A stretch of 64,000 nucleotides of DNA from Holacanthus passer. Its lineage: Eukaryota > Chordata > Actinopteri > Pomacanthidae. This document shows, piece after piece, positions 23,001 to 38,344 of the stretch. The DNA is taken from assembly GCA_025331565.1 (NCBI GenBank), contig JAFREQ010000156.1, positions 161,001 to 225,000 on the forward strand, given 5' to 3'. The first letter of the stretch is position 1. Every line of letters begins with the position of its first letter. Made by a program: the position numbers and the translations under genes. The notes beneath the pieces were generated by a model. That model worked only from the letters and a program-made list of their open reading frames with translations, had not been told where the DNA came from and did not search any database.

Positions 23001-26000
23001 CGTTCCCTCGTAAAGACGAGTTGAAGAAACATCTACAGGAGAAATACAGCAGGGAACACAGCGAGTACCTCAGAGCCCAGGTCAGTGCGAGTGTTCGTGC
23101 TGTCCAGTTAGATTGCATCATGTGTTTGATTGGCATCATTTAATATTGATTATTGTATTGATGAGATTTGCTTTATGAACACCAGTGAAGAGCTGTGTTT
23201 AGAACAGGTTCGGTGCGTTATGGGTATTTTTCAGTGAGTAGATAGGATATGTTTGAGTGACTGTTACGATACGATTGAGTGAGTAGATTCAGACGTGGAA
23301 ACTTAACTTAGCTTAATGCTACAACAGTATAGCTAACTTGAGGTACCAGTCACAGTAGGAAGTTCAGCACCACCAGAAGCTACGGTATCAAGCTAACAAC
23401 ATAGCTTGCTCACTGGAGCGATGCTAAAAACAACTCACACTGACACCAGTTCCACCATCTGCTGGATCATGCGTCACCACTGACACAAGCTGGCTGCCAT
23501 CTTAAGTTTCGGACAGGAAGAGAAGCAAATTTTAACCTTGTGATTTGGCCAAATCTGACCATTGGACTGTTTGTGTTAACGATGTTAGCTGTAAGCTAGC
23601 TAGCAACGTCCTAATTGAGTGAACTCCAGTTTCTCTCCTCCGTGTACGTTTATGAAACAGACTCACGAAGCTCAATGAAATCTAATCTGTTCCATAACCT
23701 TTGTAAGAAATTGCACCATTTCTGAAATTCTTTGCGTCCTGTTAGACATCAACACTGAAACACAGTTTGCTATTGGACAGCAACAAGTCTGATAACTTGA
23801 AAAAGAAAAAGAAGGACGGAGATACAATGAAGACTTCACCAACGTGCTGTCATCAAAACTTCGGAATGTTTCATTTATAGATGAACTGTGGATACAAAAT
23901 AGTTCAAGTAGAACATTAGATCAAATACAAAAAAATAATATGCTCATGTAAAGCTGAGTCAGTTTCCTCTACTATTACTATACGTGACATAAATATACCG
24001 TATGTAACATATTTGTATGTATTTGTTTATTAGTACCAAGTTACAGTAGCTGCAGCGACACGTGCTTATATTTGGACTCTCAGTTTATAGAACAACGTGA
24101 ACATGTAAAAAAAAAAAAAAATGGTGTCAAAAGAGGTCAAACTAACACCCCCAGGAGTCACCTGATCATGTGACTTCCTGTTTCAGAGCCAGGCGGTGGT
24201 GGTGGATGGGTGTGGCCAGCAGCTGCAGAGAATCTCCCTATTGGACGAGGACAGGAGGCGGTTTCTGCTATTGGAGGAGGAGAGGCAGCGTGTCGCCGCT
24301 CTGCGACGCATGCAGATCGAATCAGAGCAGTTTCGCTACTTTGAGGACCAGCTGAGGCGTCAGGAACTGGCCAATAGGAGAGGAGAGGAGGTGGAGCAAA
24401 AGGTGACATTAAGCAACACTGTACTGTTACTACAAATGTGACTTGTACTGTGCATGTTAGTAGTTGTAGTATTAGTACTCTTAGTCTTTTTTTGCAGTGA
24501 TTTTGCATGTTTCTCCTTCAGGTGGTGACCAAAATGCCTGAGGTGACGGACGGCTCCTGTCTGTCTCAGCAGCCAGTCAGAGAGAGTGTACGATCCCAGG
24601 GGGCAGATCCTAACAGGAACAGACCACCAGCTCCTGTCAGCCAACCAGCCGCCACGCTGGCTGGAGTCCACAGTGAGTACGAACGCACACATCAATGTAC
24701 CATAATCGTGTGTGTGTATATGATGGTTTGTTTATCATATGTTCCTGTGTGTGTGCAGCTCAGAGGGTGGAGGGTCTGAGGCGGGTGGTGATTCCCAGAG
24801 ATCTGACGTATCGTTTCCTCCTGCTGGCCGACTCCAACACAGCCAGAGGAATAGAAACCTGTGGAGTCCTCTGTGGACGACTGGTGAGACTGTTTACTGA
24901 CTGATTCAATCGCTCACCTCACTTCACTTTGAAGCTGTGGTGGAATGTAACTAGGTACATTTGCTCATACTTAAGTACAAGTTTGAGGTACTTGTACTTT
25001 ACTTTGTCTCTCGCCCTCAGACGCACAATGAGTTCATGCTGACTCATGTCGTGATCCCAAAACAGTCGGCCGGTCCAGATTTCTGCGACATGGAGAATGT
25101 GGAGGAACTGTTCAGTTTCCAGGACCAACAGAACCTGCTGACACTTGGCTGGATCCACGTACGACTACACGTTACACACACACCTGCTAAACACATACTA
25201 AAAATACGTAAACACTTTTGGTTCCCTCCTGACCTCCATGTCCACTTGTGCTGGAGCTTGTAATCATGTCACACAGTCTTCATCAGCAGGTGCCGTCTGC
25301 TCACTTCTCATTGTATCGTCAACTGTAGAAGGACTAGCAAAACTAAAAAAGCCTTTTATCATTTCAACCACCACTCCACTTTTTTCCGACTTATCTCTCA
25401 ATCTTATCTGTTTTATTATCGTCTTTGTTTTGTGTATCTTTATTGTCTGGTGTTTTTATTCCTTTTTGTTTTTTTGTTTTTCCTGTTTTAACCATGTAAA
25501 GCACTTTGTAACTTTGTTTTGAAATGTGCTGTATAATTAAGATTTATTATTAGTAGTAATATTAGTATTATTACCTGACAATGTGATGTAAACCAGGGAC
25601 ATGTAACATATCTGAATACACCGTTAAACCTGTGAGGTCTGAGCGTGAGTGGGCGATCAAATGTCTGGTCCTCACCATGTCCGTAAGCTGTCAGGTTTGT
25701 GTCCTCACAATGTGATATGAATCAGTGACACGTAACATAACTAAACAAACCTTCGAGGACTCCACAGGTTGAGTGGGCGGTCAGCATTAAACACAGATAC
25801 ACAAACACACCCACTAATCACACATCCTAAAGATGAGTCATAGGAAAATGACCTTCGTTGTACTTTTTCTTCCACTTCATTTGCATGATCAAATATCTCC
25901 ATGGCAACAGCGACTGTGGTCGTGCAACAGATGAGAAGAGAGAGAGAGACAGAGAGAGAGAGAGATGGGAAAAGACTGACAGAGGTCTCACTCTGCAGCT

Positions 26001-29000
26001 CTGAACAGAAAATGCTGTTCAATGTCACATTTCACTTTCATTTTTCTTGCATTTCCTTTGTTTTATGCACCAGTTTTACCAGGTTTCTATACAGAGAAAC
26101 ACTTCACATAAAGCTCAAACATCTAACACAAAAACAACTATTTAGTTTATTTAGATAAATAGTTTCATGCAGTGTTGGAGGTTTCAGGATTTTCACCTGT
26201 TCTCTTGCCTGAATACAAATCTGCTGAGCGTTATGTGTGTAAATCCTCGGAAAACTGAAAATATGTTTGAGGGTAAATATAAGTCAAGCCATGAGAAATG
26301 TAAAGAAACCAATGTTGCATATTAGTAATTGAGGAAGTGCTGTTTCCTGGAAAAGAAAATTAATAAATAATAATACTGATGATTATTATTATGATGATTT
26401 AACTCTCAAATGGCCTGAACTTTTTAAACTAGTGTTGTAAATCTGAATTGAAGGAGGACTCAGCAGCTGCTGCTCAGTTTATCACCAAATTCATTCAAAA
26501 ACTGGATTTGGTGGAAAACTGAGGAGAAACTGTAAATACATGCTCTGTTTTAAAATCAAGTTGACCAGTGTAAAAAAAACCCAGTGAGCCGAAAGGATTG
26601 CCTGCAATATAGCACATACATTTCGAGCAGTGGGGTTGTCACAGTATGATATACCTCAGGGACACACACATATCTAAACTCAAGGGCTCAGAGAGCACAG
26701 ACCTCCTCCAAGGCCAATATTGCAAATTTCCCCACTGAGGGACGAATAAGGGTTTATCTGATCTTAATACATACAAAACATACATTTGTGAAAACCAGAA
26801 ATTACATTTCCATATGATGAGTGTGGTTGTGGTCACCTCAGAGCAGATTTTACGTAAAAGCGCTGTTACAATTGTAGCTGTTCCTTGAGCGCTCCATAAC
26901 GACTGCTTTCTGTATGAAGTTTGAGCAACTACATGTAGGCTTCCCCAGAGCGTCTCTGGTGTCTGCAAATGTGGATTGTTATATGAAGTCACTATATTTC
27001 TACAATTGTTTAGGTTTTGGCACTACTTCAAGTTTACTACCATCTGGATTTTAGCATGTTTTATTCCAGTCCTGTGATTCTGATCTGATCCAAAATTAAA
27101 TGGTTTCTTTGCCCTGCACCTTCCTACAAATTCCATGACAATTGGGCCCCTAGTTTTTCCAAACAAGCCAACAAACCTCCTTGGCTTAAAACGGTGGCAT
27201 CCTCACAATGTCAGTGGACAGTCAGGTTTGGGTTGTGTGTTGTTCAGTCTCTTATCTTTGAGCCGACTGTGTGACTCGTCTGTGTTTGTTTTCAGACTCA
27301 TCCCACTCAGACGGCTTTCCTCTCAAGTGTCGACCTCCACACTCACTGTTCTTATCAGCTGATGCTGCCGGAGGCCATCGCCATCGTCTGTGCTCCCAAA
27401 CACAATGAGTAGGTCCAACACACACTCCCACTGTTGACTACATTTCCCACAAGGCCTTTGAGCGCCATGTACAACAAAGAAACAAGAGGTTGGTTTTAGT
27501 TGGCGGTAATATACAGTTTTCCCGATGAAAGATCCATCCAAGGATTAACACAGGTATCAGGAGGACTGTACCTTTAATGAAGGTAACTCAGGTGAGACTG
27601 AACCTCTGATTTAAACCAGAACCCGTCTCTCTCTCAGCACTGGTGTGTTCAGGTTGACCGGTCCGGGGATGTCGGAGGTTTCTGGCTGCAGACTGAAAGG
27701 TTTCCATCCTCACTCCAAGGAGCCTCCTCTCTTCAGCGTGAGAAACTTTCTGTGTTAAACTGTTTCTCTGTCCTGTGTCCGGACCAGACTCCAGGATGTT
27801 TGAGCCTTAAGAGATGGTCTCTGTGTCAGATGAGTCAATAAAATGGTCATAAATTCTTGCTGTGATTGGCTAACCCTAACCCTAACTATGTTCTGGACCG
27901 ATCTCTGTACCGAACACATCATGAGATCAAGCATCTAAAAAATTAAATGAACTCCAATGGAGACAGAGAACAAGAGTCTGTGAAGATTGTCAGGCCACAG
28001 TTATTCAAGGAGGGTTGAATCTTGAGCAACTGGACTTGGTTGTAGATATTTGAAGATGTTTTGTATCTCATCTGAGGGGCTTCTTTGGTTCTGACTGACT
28101 GCTGGAGTCCCAGGTTTTGACCCTCTGTGGGGTCGATCCTACCTGGTTCACTGATGCTCTGGCTGTTGCAGCGAGAGTCACTGGAGTCACAGGAGGACAA
28201 GTGTGAAGGGATGAAGGGACAGGATTGTAGATGGATGATAAGTTGGGTCACAGACCTCCTCCTCTGTTGAAGTGAGGGTTTCTCTACTTTGAAGTAAACA
28301 GCCTCCTTCACTCCTCTTTCAAACCATCTAAAACATGGACGTTGTTGTCCTCCAAGTGTCCCTTCTCTTCCAGGTGCGGATAAACTGCTGACTCGTGTCC
28401 TGACGAGCTGACGCTCCATCACTTGTTATGTGTTTGTTTCCCTGATGGTTTCCAGTCGGTTCACTGTGTTGGACTGCAGACATCAGGCTGCGTGTCTTGG
28501 GTCTTGTTGTCTTTGTCTTTAAGTCTTTGGGTCTTTAAGCTGGACCAGTTTCTGTCTCAATGTGTTGCTGCTTTGAAAAGCACAGGGATGTGATGTCTGT
28601 TGAAAATCGTCCTGAGTTTCTCAGATACTCAGACACATGATGAATGATGGTGTTGTGTTTCTTCTTATTTTCTTCATCACCTCCAGTGTTGCTGGTCTTC
28701 ATGGGTCTTTATGTTGTTTTCTCAGTCCAGTATCCACAGGCTTTAAGTGTGTCCCACCGATGTTGGTCCTTCTCCTGGTTCCCACCAGTCAGTTAGAACT
28801 GAAGAAGCTTGCCCAAGATTCAACTTTCCTCAGATGGAACAAGATGATTTACTAAATGTTGGACTGTTCCTTTAAATATTTGAAATCATTATTGTTATTC
28901 ATGCAAGTCAACTCACATGATGCTTCAATATTAAAAGACTCCTCTCCCTCTCTCTCTCTCTGTCTCTCTCTCTCTCTCTCTGTCTCTCTCTGTCTGTCTC

Positions 29001-29222
29001 TCTCTCTCTGTCTCTCTCTCTCTCTCTGTCTCTCTCTCTCTCTCTGTCTCTCTCTGTCTGTCTCTTTTTCTCTCTCTGTCATTCTCTGTCTCTTTTTCTC
29101 TCTCTCTCTCTCTGTCTCTCTCCTCTCTCTGTCTCTCTCTGTCTCTCCATCTCTCATCCTCTCAGGTGTGTAAACATGTGGTGGTGAGAGATTCAAAGAT
29201 CAGCCTGCTGGACCTCAGGTGA
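19921..29222 (+). CDS. stambpl1: STAM-binding protein-like 1 (AMSH-like protease), JAMM deubiquitinase
   Basis: Coding exons: 19921-19950, 21710-21927, 22047-22122, 22985-23080, 24187-24402, 24522-24672, 24759-24883, 25021-25158, 27296-27408, 27638-27737 and 29166-29222. They give 439 aa, against 436 in human. The start MEQGFSLNTL aligns with human MDQPFTVNSL. The N-terminal half carries the MIT/USP8-dimerisation-like region and a charged coiled coil (RRFLLLEEERQRV, ESEQFRYFEDQL). The C-terminal MPN+ domain has the zinc site complete: Glu295, His350, His352, Ser360 and Asp363 (H-x-H-x7-S-x2-D). The protein should cleave K63-linked ubiquitin chains on endosomal cargo. The last exon is only 18 codons and follows a pyrimidine tract of about 220 nt. 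Confidence 0.96.
20765..21362 (+). mobile_element. non-autonomous element with TGGTGGAA terminal inverted repeats
   Basis: The left end tggtggaatgtaaccaagta and the reverse complement of the right end (tggtggaaagtaataaagta) form imperfect terminal inverted repeats rich in 'agtacttgtac'. The interior of about 600 bp has no coding capacity. No clear target-site duplication is seen. It lies in stambpl1 intron 2. Similar 'agtact' ends occur near 10835-10920, 24940-25010 and 46796-47150. Confidence 0.65.
22160..22460 (+). mobile_element. dispersed repeat, copy A (related to 43725-43990)
   Basis: The segment shares 'agtccagctgag', 'gatggcgctagatgaaaag', 'acagttcatcctcaggggaacatgaat' and 'tttcatcacaattcatcc' with the copy at 43725-43990, in the same order. 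It is non-coding and common in teleosts. Confidence 0.7.
22600..22835 (+). mobile_element. L2-like LINE 3' end relic
   Basis: A frame with LQQLPAAAHIQIKTLVLVHR resembles the LHWLPV-x-RI-x-FKTL segment at the C-terminus of fish LINE reverse transcriptases. It is followed by 'ctgtaagtcacattggacaaagacatctgacc', the typical L2-type 3' tail. It lies in stambpl1 intron 3 and is truncated and dead. Confidence 0.7.
24932..25020 (+). mobile_element. fragment of a TGGTGGAA/AGTACTT element ending at a stambpl1 acceptor
   Basis: 'gtggtggaatgtaactaggtacatttgctcatacttaagta' is one terminus of the same element class as 20765-21362. It lies immediately upstream of the stambpl1 exon at 25021, so the acceptor tract adjoins transposon sequence. 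Confidence 0.55.
25380..25560 (+). mobile_element. LINE 3' tail fragment
   Basis: 'catgtaaagcactttgtaac' followed by 'gaaatgtgctgtataattaagatttattatta' is the common 3' end of a fish non-LTR family. It lies in stambpl1 intron 8. Confidence 0.65.
26700..26770 (+). mobile_element. LINE 3' tail fragment
   Basis: 'aatttccccactgagggacgaataagggtttatctgatc' matches the tail at 11195-11330. The rest of this 2.1-kb intron (25159-27295) shows no other exon. Confidence 0.55.
27955..28430 (-). mobile_element. Penelope-like retroelement relic, C-terminal (GIY-YIG side) part
   Basis: The minus strand reads WFERGVKEAVYFKVEKPSL followed by QQRRRSVTQLIIHLQSCPF. This matches the conserved ERGVKEAI-x-EKPSLNRGGGLR region at the C-terminus of fish Penelope-like proteins. 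The frame is altered afterwards and no reverse transcriptase domain is present. It lies in stambpl1 intron 10, antisense. Confidence 0.65.
28943..29165 (+). repeat. (TC)n/(CTGTCT)n tract ending at the last stambpl1 acceptor
   Basis: An almost uninterrupted pyrimidine-rich tract (tctctctgtctctc type) of about 220 nt leads into 'catcctctcag' and the last coding exon at 29166. Confidence 0.92.
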
Positions 29223-31500
29223 CAGACAGGTGGTGCTGTCCGTCTGTTTACTGCCAGGCTGTTTGTGTTTTATTTCTGAAGAGGAAACTGTGAACGTGTG
29301 TGAGAGAGAGAATCATTTTGATGTTTTTCAGTGTGAGACAGATTTTTGAAGTTTTTGAAACATTCATTGTTGAGTTTTTTGCAAGTCATTCGAACTTTTT
29401 GTGAGATTTGTTCTATAAAATGTTTGTTTTGCTTTTGAAATCAGCTGCCGGCTGTACATAGATACAAATTTCTATTTTTGCTTTTTCTCCTGCTGTGTAA
29501 TATGTGGTGTGTTTTCATGAAGAACAATATGAAGTTTGTGCTACAGTTGAAGTGACAGAGTGCCTTTTTGAAAAACTAACACATCTGAATGTTTGTCTGC
29601 ACCAGCAAACATATCTGCTCTGTAAATCACTTGTCCTTCTTTGGTTTCATGATGGCGCCCCCTAGTTTTGAATAATTTGACACATTACCGTTGGTACTGG
29701 TCTGCGTAGATGGAGACTTTATTTCAATGCAGCCAATCAAATCTTGCATAAAGTAATAACGTCGCCATTGTATCATAGACAAAGCAGACGGTCACACTGA
29801 GCCAATCAGCCGCCTGAGAGCCGACTCTGAACAATAACACACATTAACTTCAAGCTGAAGTCTCCTTATTTTCTAACTTACAAACATATCTGTCATTCCC
29901 TACGGTGTAACACTGACAGTATCTTTGCCCTACGGTGTAACAGTGACAGTATCTTTGCCCTACGGTGTAACAGTGGCATTCTGCAGCCTACCAGCTGCTG
30001 TCAATCAAACACAAACAGGGACACGCCCTACAGCTGGCTCAGTTGAAAATGAACATTTCTTCCTTCCTGACTTTTTTCTTCCTTTTAATACAGAGCTATA
30101 AACTATCAAACGGTACATTTCAAAAACAGGTTGACATTATTTTCAACTACAGAAAGATATGACTACCTGAGATTTCACTTGGTCTTTGAAGTCGGTTGTG
30201 TCCAAATGATGCCTACACACGTCTAACATACAATCTTTGTTACACTGTGGAGTTTGAAAGACAGGAGACACAGACAGAAAGACACTATCCAGGTGGATTA
30301 TGGGAAATGTAGGATTCAGTGTGTTTGGAGTTTTATTTATTTTATTTGTTTTTGGGAGCATGGTGCTGTCACACAGTTCATTTGTAAAAAGTGAACATAA
30401 ACCTGACGAGAACTAAAAGAAACCAATGGATCAGTTTTCTCTTTAGTTTGACTCAAATGAACCGCAGCTGTGTGAAACACCTGATGCACCCACAGCGACT
30501 TTCAGGTCTCCCTGTATTTTCATCTCAGCTGCTTCATTTAGAAATCACGTGGTAAACAAAGTTCTGTCTGGATGCACCTGAACACTGGTTCAGTTTGACA
30601 ACTGTCACCTTTGTTATCTCACTTGAGTCTGCAGACCTGAATTGACCCTTTAAAGCCAGAATAATTGAATCTTTAACCTTTGTTTTTCAATGGTTTCGAT
30701 TTATCAGCTCTTATCGTTACATTACTGCCAGTACGTTTTTAATGAACATCAACATGTCCATGAGATACAAATCTGATCTGCTGCTGCTGTTGAAAGATGC
30801 TGAATTATGTGTTTGTTCCTGCTGGACGAGTTTTCAGTTTGTCCACCAGCAGATGATTTAATGTTCAGGTGTGTGGTGTGTGTGTGTGTGTGTGTGTTTG
30901 TATTTGAAGCAGTGTTTTCTGGTCGTCACACAGTGTCTGAACTGCTGTTTTTAAAACAAACTGCCATTTTTTGGTAATAAAACACCAACTGCTGCTCTGA
31001 GCTGTCAGTTATTAGCGGTTTTATACTGAACAGTAACAAAATGTTCAAGATGTCCAGAAACTGTAAATTAACCAGTGTGTGTCAGCCAATCACAAATGCA
31101 ATTATAGCTCCACTCAGCCAATCAGATGATAGCTGATCATGACTCATACTCACTTCTCAAGTTGCCGTCATTTCAAAATAACAACACACTTGTAACTTTA
31201 AAGTTCTGGGTTTTATCAGAATTTGAAGTGGAGAAGCTGAACGACATTAAAGTGATGAAATAAACAACAAACCGTTTTCTTGTATGAGAGCTTTTTATTG
31301 TCTTCCTGGGGCATCATCTGTCACATCATCACACGCCATCTTTCACTTCTTTACATGTTTCTAATGCAGACAGCACCATGAGGCCACGCCTCCTGCTCAC
31401 CGGTGACATCATCATACACTGTGTGACATCATCGTATATCGTGTGACGCCATCACAAGGTTGTGTGAATGTGCTCTACTCCCCAAAGATGGAAGATAACA
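29223..31500. other. stambpl1 3' UTR and convergent intergenic region with acta2
   Basis: No coding exon is seen. Possible stambpl1 polyadenylation signals are 'aataaaa' at about 30975 and 'aaataaac' at about 31257. A 30-bp unit (ccctacggtgtaac...) is repeated about 2.7 times at 29898-29977. A CTCF-like motif lies at 29654-29668 and a (TG)n run at about 30878-30897. Confidence 0.5.
29654..29668 (-). promoter_or_regulatory. CTCF-like motif downstream of stambpl1
   Basis: The minus strand reads AAACTAGGGGGCGCC, 13 of 15 positions of the CTCF core, in the stambpl1 3' region. Confidence 0.35.
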
Positions 31501-31520
31501 CCAGCAAGCAACATTCAAGC

Positions 31521-31526
31521 TTTATT
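31521..31526 (-). terminator. acta2: acta2 polyadenylation signal (AATAAA)
   Basis: On the minus strand AATAAA occurs about 490 nt after the acta2 stop codon, giving a 3' UTR of typical length. Two ggggcggggccacag copies at about 31572-31630 fall within this UTR. Confidence 0.55.
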
Positions 31527-32018
31527 CATCAAAAATAAAAACACACTTTTTTGACAAGAAATAGTACCAACGTGGAGGTCGAGGGGGGCGGGGCCACAGA
31601 TGGAGCGAGGGAGGAGGGGCGGGGCCACAGGTGGAGGACAAGCCACATTCACAGTTTGAAGGTGAGCAGAGAGGGAGGATGCTTGAACTGAAAATCTGAA
31701 GATTTTCTGATGGAGGTTCTGAACAGTTAAAGGTTCAGTTCACCAAAAACATCTGACGTTACATAAGACGACATCACTTCCCTTTTACCAGCTGTCGCAA
31801 TAAAATACTGAACCAGGAAGAGATTTTTCGAACCTTCCTGAATACAAAAAAAGATCATTGACTTCCTGCTGCTGTCGTCCCTGTTTGGATGTTTTTGTGG
31901 AGCTGATCTGGGGCCTGTTAGCTCGGGCTCGGTGAGGGCTGAAAGAAGATGGTGCTGGAAGAAAATAGAGAACGAGGGCAGGGGCTCTGGAAGAAGATGG
32001 AGACCCGCATGGATCTTT

Positions 32019-35331
<3,313 letters not shown>

Positions 35332-35332
35332 G

Positions 35333-35347
35333 ACTGCAGGGGGCGCT
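35333..35347 (+). promoter_or_regulatory. CTCF-like motif at the acta2 exon 2 acceptor / 5' UTR
   Basis: ACTGCAGGGGGCGCT fits 13 of 15 positions of the CTCF core. It overlaps the acta2 5' UTR and splice acceptor just upstream of the start codon. Confidence 0.35.
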
Positions 35348-36317
35348 GTGGGCAAGCAACAACACTATGACCGAGTCACACTGTCAGAGAGAGAGAGAGG
35401 ACAAGGTGATGATTGGTTTTTGATAAAGACAAACACAGTTGTTTTGAAGGTTTTGTGACATTTGGATTATTGTTATTGTTGTTGTTGTTATGATTATGAC
35501 TTCCTGTATCTGTGAGATGAAAGTGAACTGAACTGAGAAAAGAACATCAAACCACATGATGAGACTTTTGTCATCTCTGTCAGGTTTTTGGGAATTATAG
35601 TTTGAAATCTAACAGTGAGAATGAAAGTTTCCCCCTACGTGATCTCTTACAGGTTAAATGTCTCCCACCGGAAAAAGCAAGAAGAAACTGTTGAACTATC
35701 CAGGACTTCGTTACCCAGAACCCCCTGCAAGGTGAGCAATCACTGGATTCTCATGAACCTTTTGTTGTTGCTTTAATGTAAAACTTTAACAGGTTTAACA
35801 GTTTGTTCATCAGCAGAATCATAATAAATCATCAATAAACTCATCGTCTCTTCCAGCTGAAAGGATTCAACGATTATTGTTATTATCAATTATTAGAGCA
35901 ACAGAAAATGAATTGGCTATTTCATTATTTATTAGTAATTTTTCAAACAAAATTGATATCAATATAATTAATGTTATGTCTTCAGCCATGAGAAAAGGTG
36001 ACGAAACAGTCGATGATTTGATGAACATAATAACTGTGAATCAGTCACATAAAAACCTCTCAGACTTTTATCTTTCAACATTAACTGAATCATCCTGAAG
36101 GAGAATTTATCTTAAAATCACTCTTCAGCCAAAACAAGTTTAAACAAGTCAAAGACTCAGCCCAGGATTCAAAAGAGAGAAATAAGATAAAATAGAGTAA
36201 AACAGAAGGATAAAGCTCACAGGTTGGTTTGATGTGTGAATAAATACAAAATGAAATTTTGATAAAAGAAACAGAAACAGCTGGATCAGATCTGTTGAAC
36301 CTGAGCATCAAGGGAAA

Positions 36318-36358
36318 CTGTCGACAGGGGCGTCCACATACTTTTGGCCATATACTGT
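36318..36358 (+). mobile_element. Tc1/mariner-type terminal repeat remnant
   Basis: 'caggggcgtccacatacttttggccatatactgtta' closely matches the terminal inverted repeat of fish Tc1-like elements, which ends at a TA site. No partner end or transposase was found nearby. Confidence 0.6.
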
Positions 36359-36726
36359 TAACGACACTCTTACAGCGTGATGTAAAAATCTATAATCAAT
36401 ATTTGATCACTGATTTAGAACATGATCCAGTTTCAGCAGAGATATGAGGTTTTGAATCAGTGTGTTAAAAACACGTAAGTCCTCACGTCACTCACAGCTG
36501 CATCACACCAACTAATCACCAAACTTGGAGTTGTGAGGTTTTCACATGAAGGCAGTGACATCACCCCCACCGACCCACAATGCACCACTGCTGTCCTTCA
36601 CTGAATGAACAACAAAGCACTCTGGGAAAATTTCCTAATTAGGGCATGAAGCAGAGTCCTGACTGTGTTTGGTATTTCTCTCTCTCCCTGTGTTCACTCT
36701 ACCTCGCTCGGCCTACGTTTTTATTC

Positions 36727-36757
<31 letters not shown>

Positions 36758-37448
36758 AGACCATATTTAGTCATTACATTTGAAAATCAAATATTTATCT
36801 GATGTTTCTTCCAGCAGAAGCTTCTGGCTTCATTTGTCTGCTTCTCTCTCACATTAAAGGACGAGTCTGCAGGGTTTTTTATATGTTCTCTTATCGTCAT
36901 TAAATCCCACTGGTTCCTTCTGAAGCTGTAAATCTATGAAACACATCACAAATATATAGTTTCCTGTTTGGCAGCTGCTCACTGGAGCTTCTATCAAACA
37001 AACAGGAGGAAAAAGTGCTTTTGTTGGGGACTATTTTCAGTGGCGGATGAATCCACAACATTGATGTGTGTTTATTGGAGCTCTGTGATGCAGAGGAACG
37101 AAGTCACAGCTCAGCAGATTTAAAGATCCCAAACTTCCCTAAATGACAGAAAACATCATTTCTAAATGTCAAAATGAATTTCAAATCAAGCAAAAGAACA
37201 TTTGTATCTATTTTTTTCTGTTGAGATTAATGAGATGAATTCATCCCAAACCACAGATGCTTCATTCATAACTGTGTTTTTTTTAAATGCTGATTAAGTG
37301 CAGAGAAAAATACTTCATTTAAGAGGATTTCTGTGTATTTTTACTGCTTCAAATTTACTGCCTGCTTTACATTATCTGTAGCAATACAAGTAGATGCAGG
37401 CGTGGTACTGGTTGTAGTATTAGTATTAGTAATAGTATTAGTTTATTT

Positions 37449-37463
37449 GCTGCCCCCTGCTGG
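37449..37463 (-). promoter_or_regulatory. CTCF core match in acta2 intron 1
   Basis: The minus strand reads CCAGCAGGGGGCAGC, a 15 of 15 match to CCASYAGRKGGCRSY. Confidence 0.5.
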
Positions 37464-38344
37464 CTGGATGTTAAACATCAGCTGCTTGTTGATGATATTT
37501 TGAAGCAAATGATCTCCAAATCAAAAGCTAATTATCCGTAAATTAAAAGTGTTGTTGAAGGAATTGAACCAGTTGATCAGTTCAGTATTGATCAGGATTA
37601 AATGTGTCATTATGTCGTTTAATGGCATTTGTACGCGTTGTTTCATCTTGAAGAGAAGAACCAGCAGAGGCTGATCAGCACTTATCAATAACAGATCAAT
37701 AAGTCCCGATCACCAGACAACAGTTTGATATCTCAAGATGGCAAAAAAACCGAGAGCTTTTAATCATGGTCTTCATCAGTGATGAATTTGGTGAAGACCA
37801 TGAGATGTGGTCGAAAGCTTCTGAAAAATCGGTGGATCTCACATTAACATTTAATTTTCCTGTTATACTTAAATGCTAAAATCAGAATAATGGTCAAAAT
37901 TTAAATATGAGCTCCTCATAAACTGTTTTTGTGATTTAAATGTGGTCGGGCTGCCAGCTCACCTGCCAGTCTGCACTCTGGGCAGAAACATAAATGAAGC
38001 CAACGAAAGCTTCAACTCAGCACCAAGAGAGTGAAATCAAACACAGCTCGACACCTGCCAGACTCAACCAAGCTTCACTCAATAAATCCAAACTTTTAAC
38101 ATTCACTCATCAGAATACAAACAGACACTAAAACATCAGCAGCTCATGTAGATCAGATGTTACTCAGTAAAAAAGTCAGTGTTTCTGTTTCCTCGAGTGT
38201 CTTTCAACACAGTCTGAAGCAGAAACAAGCTGAAACTCTGCTGATGGAAGGAAAACTTCACCACTAAAAACACCAAAAACACAAGTGTAGTCTGGTGTGA
38301 GTGTGTTGGATTCTACGAGCAGCTCAGAGTTTAGCAGGTGAAAC

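Noticed and set aside
28852..29196. Arg/Glu-rich minus frame and Ser/Leu-rich plus frame
   Set aside because: Artefacts of the (TC)n tract before the last stambpl1 exon.
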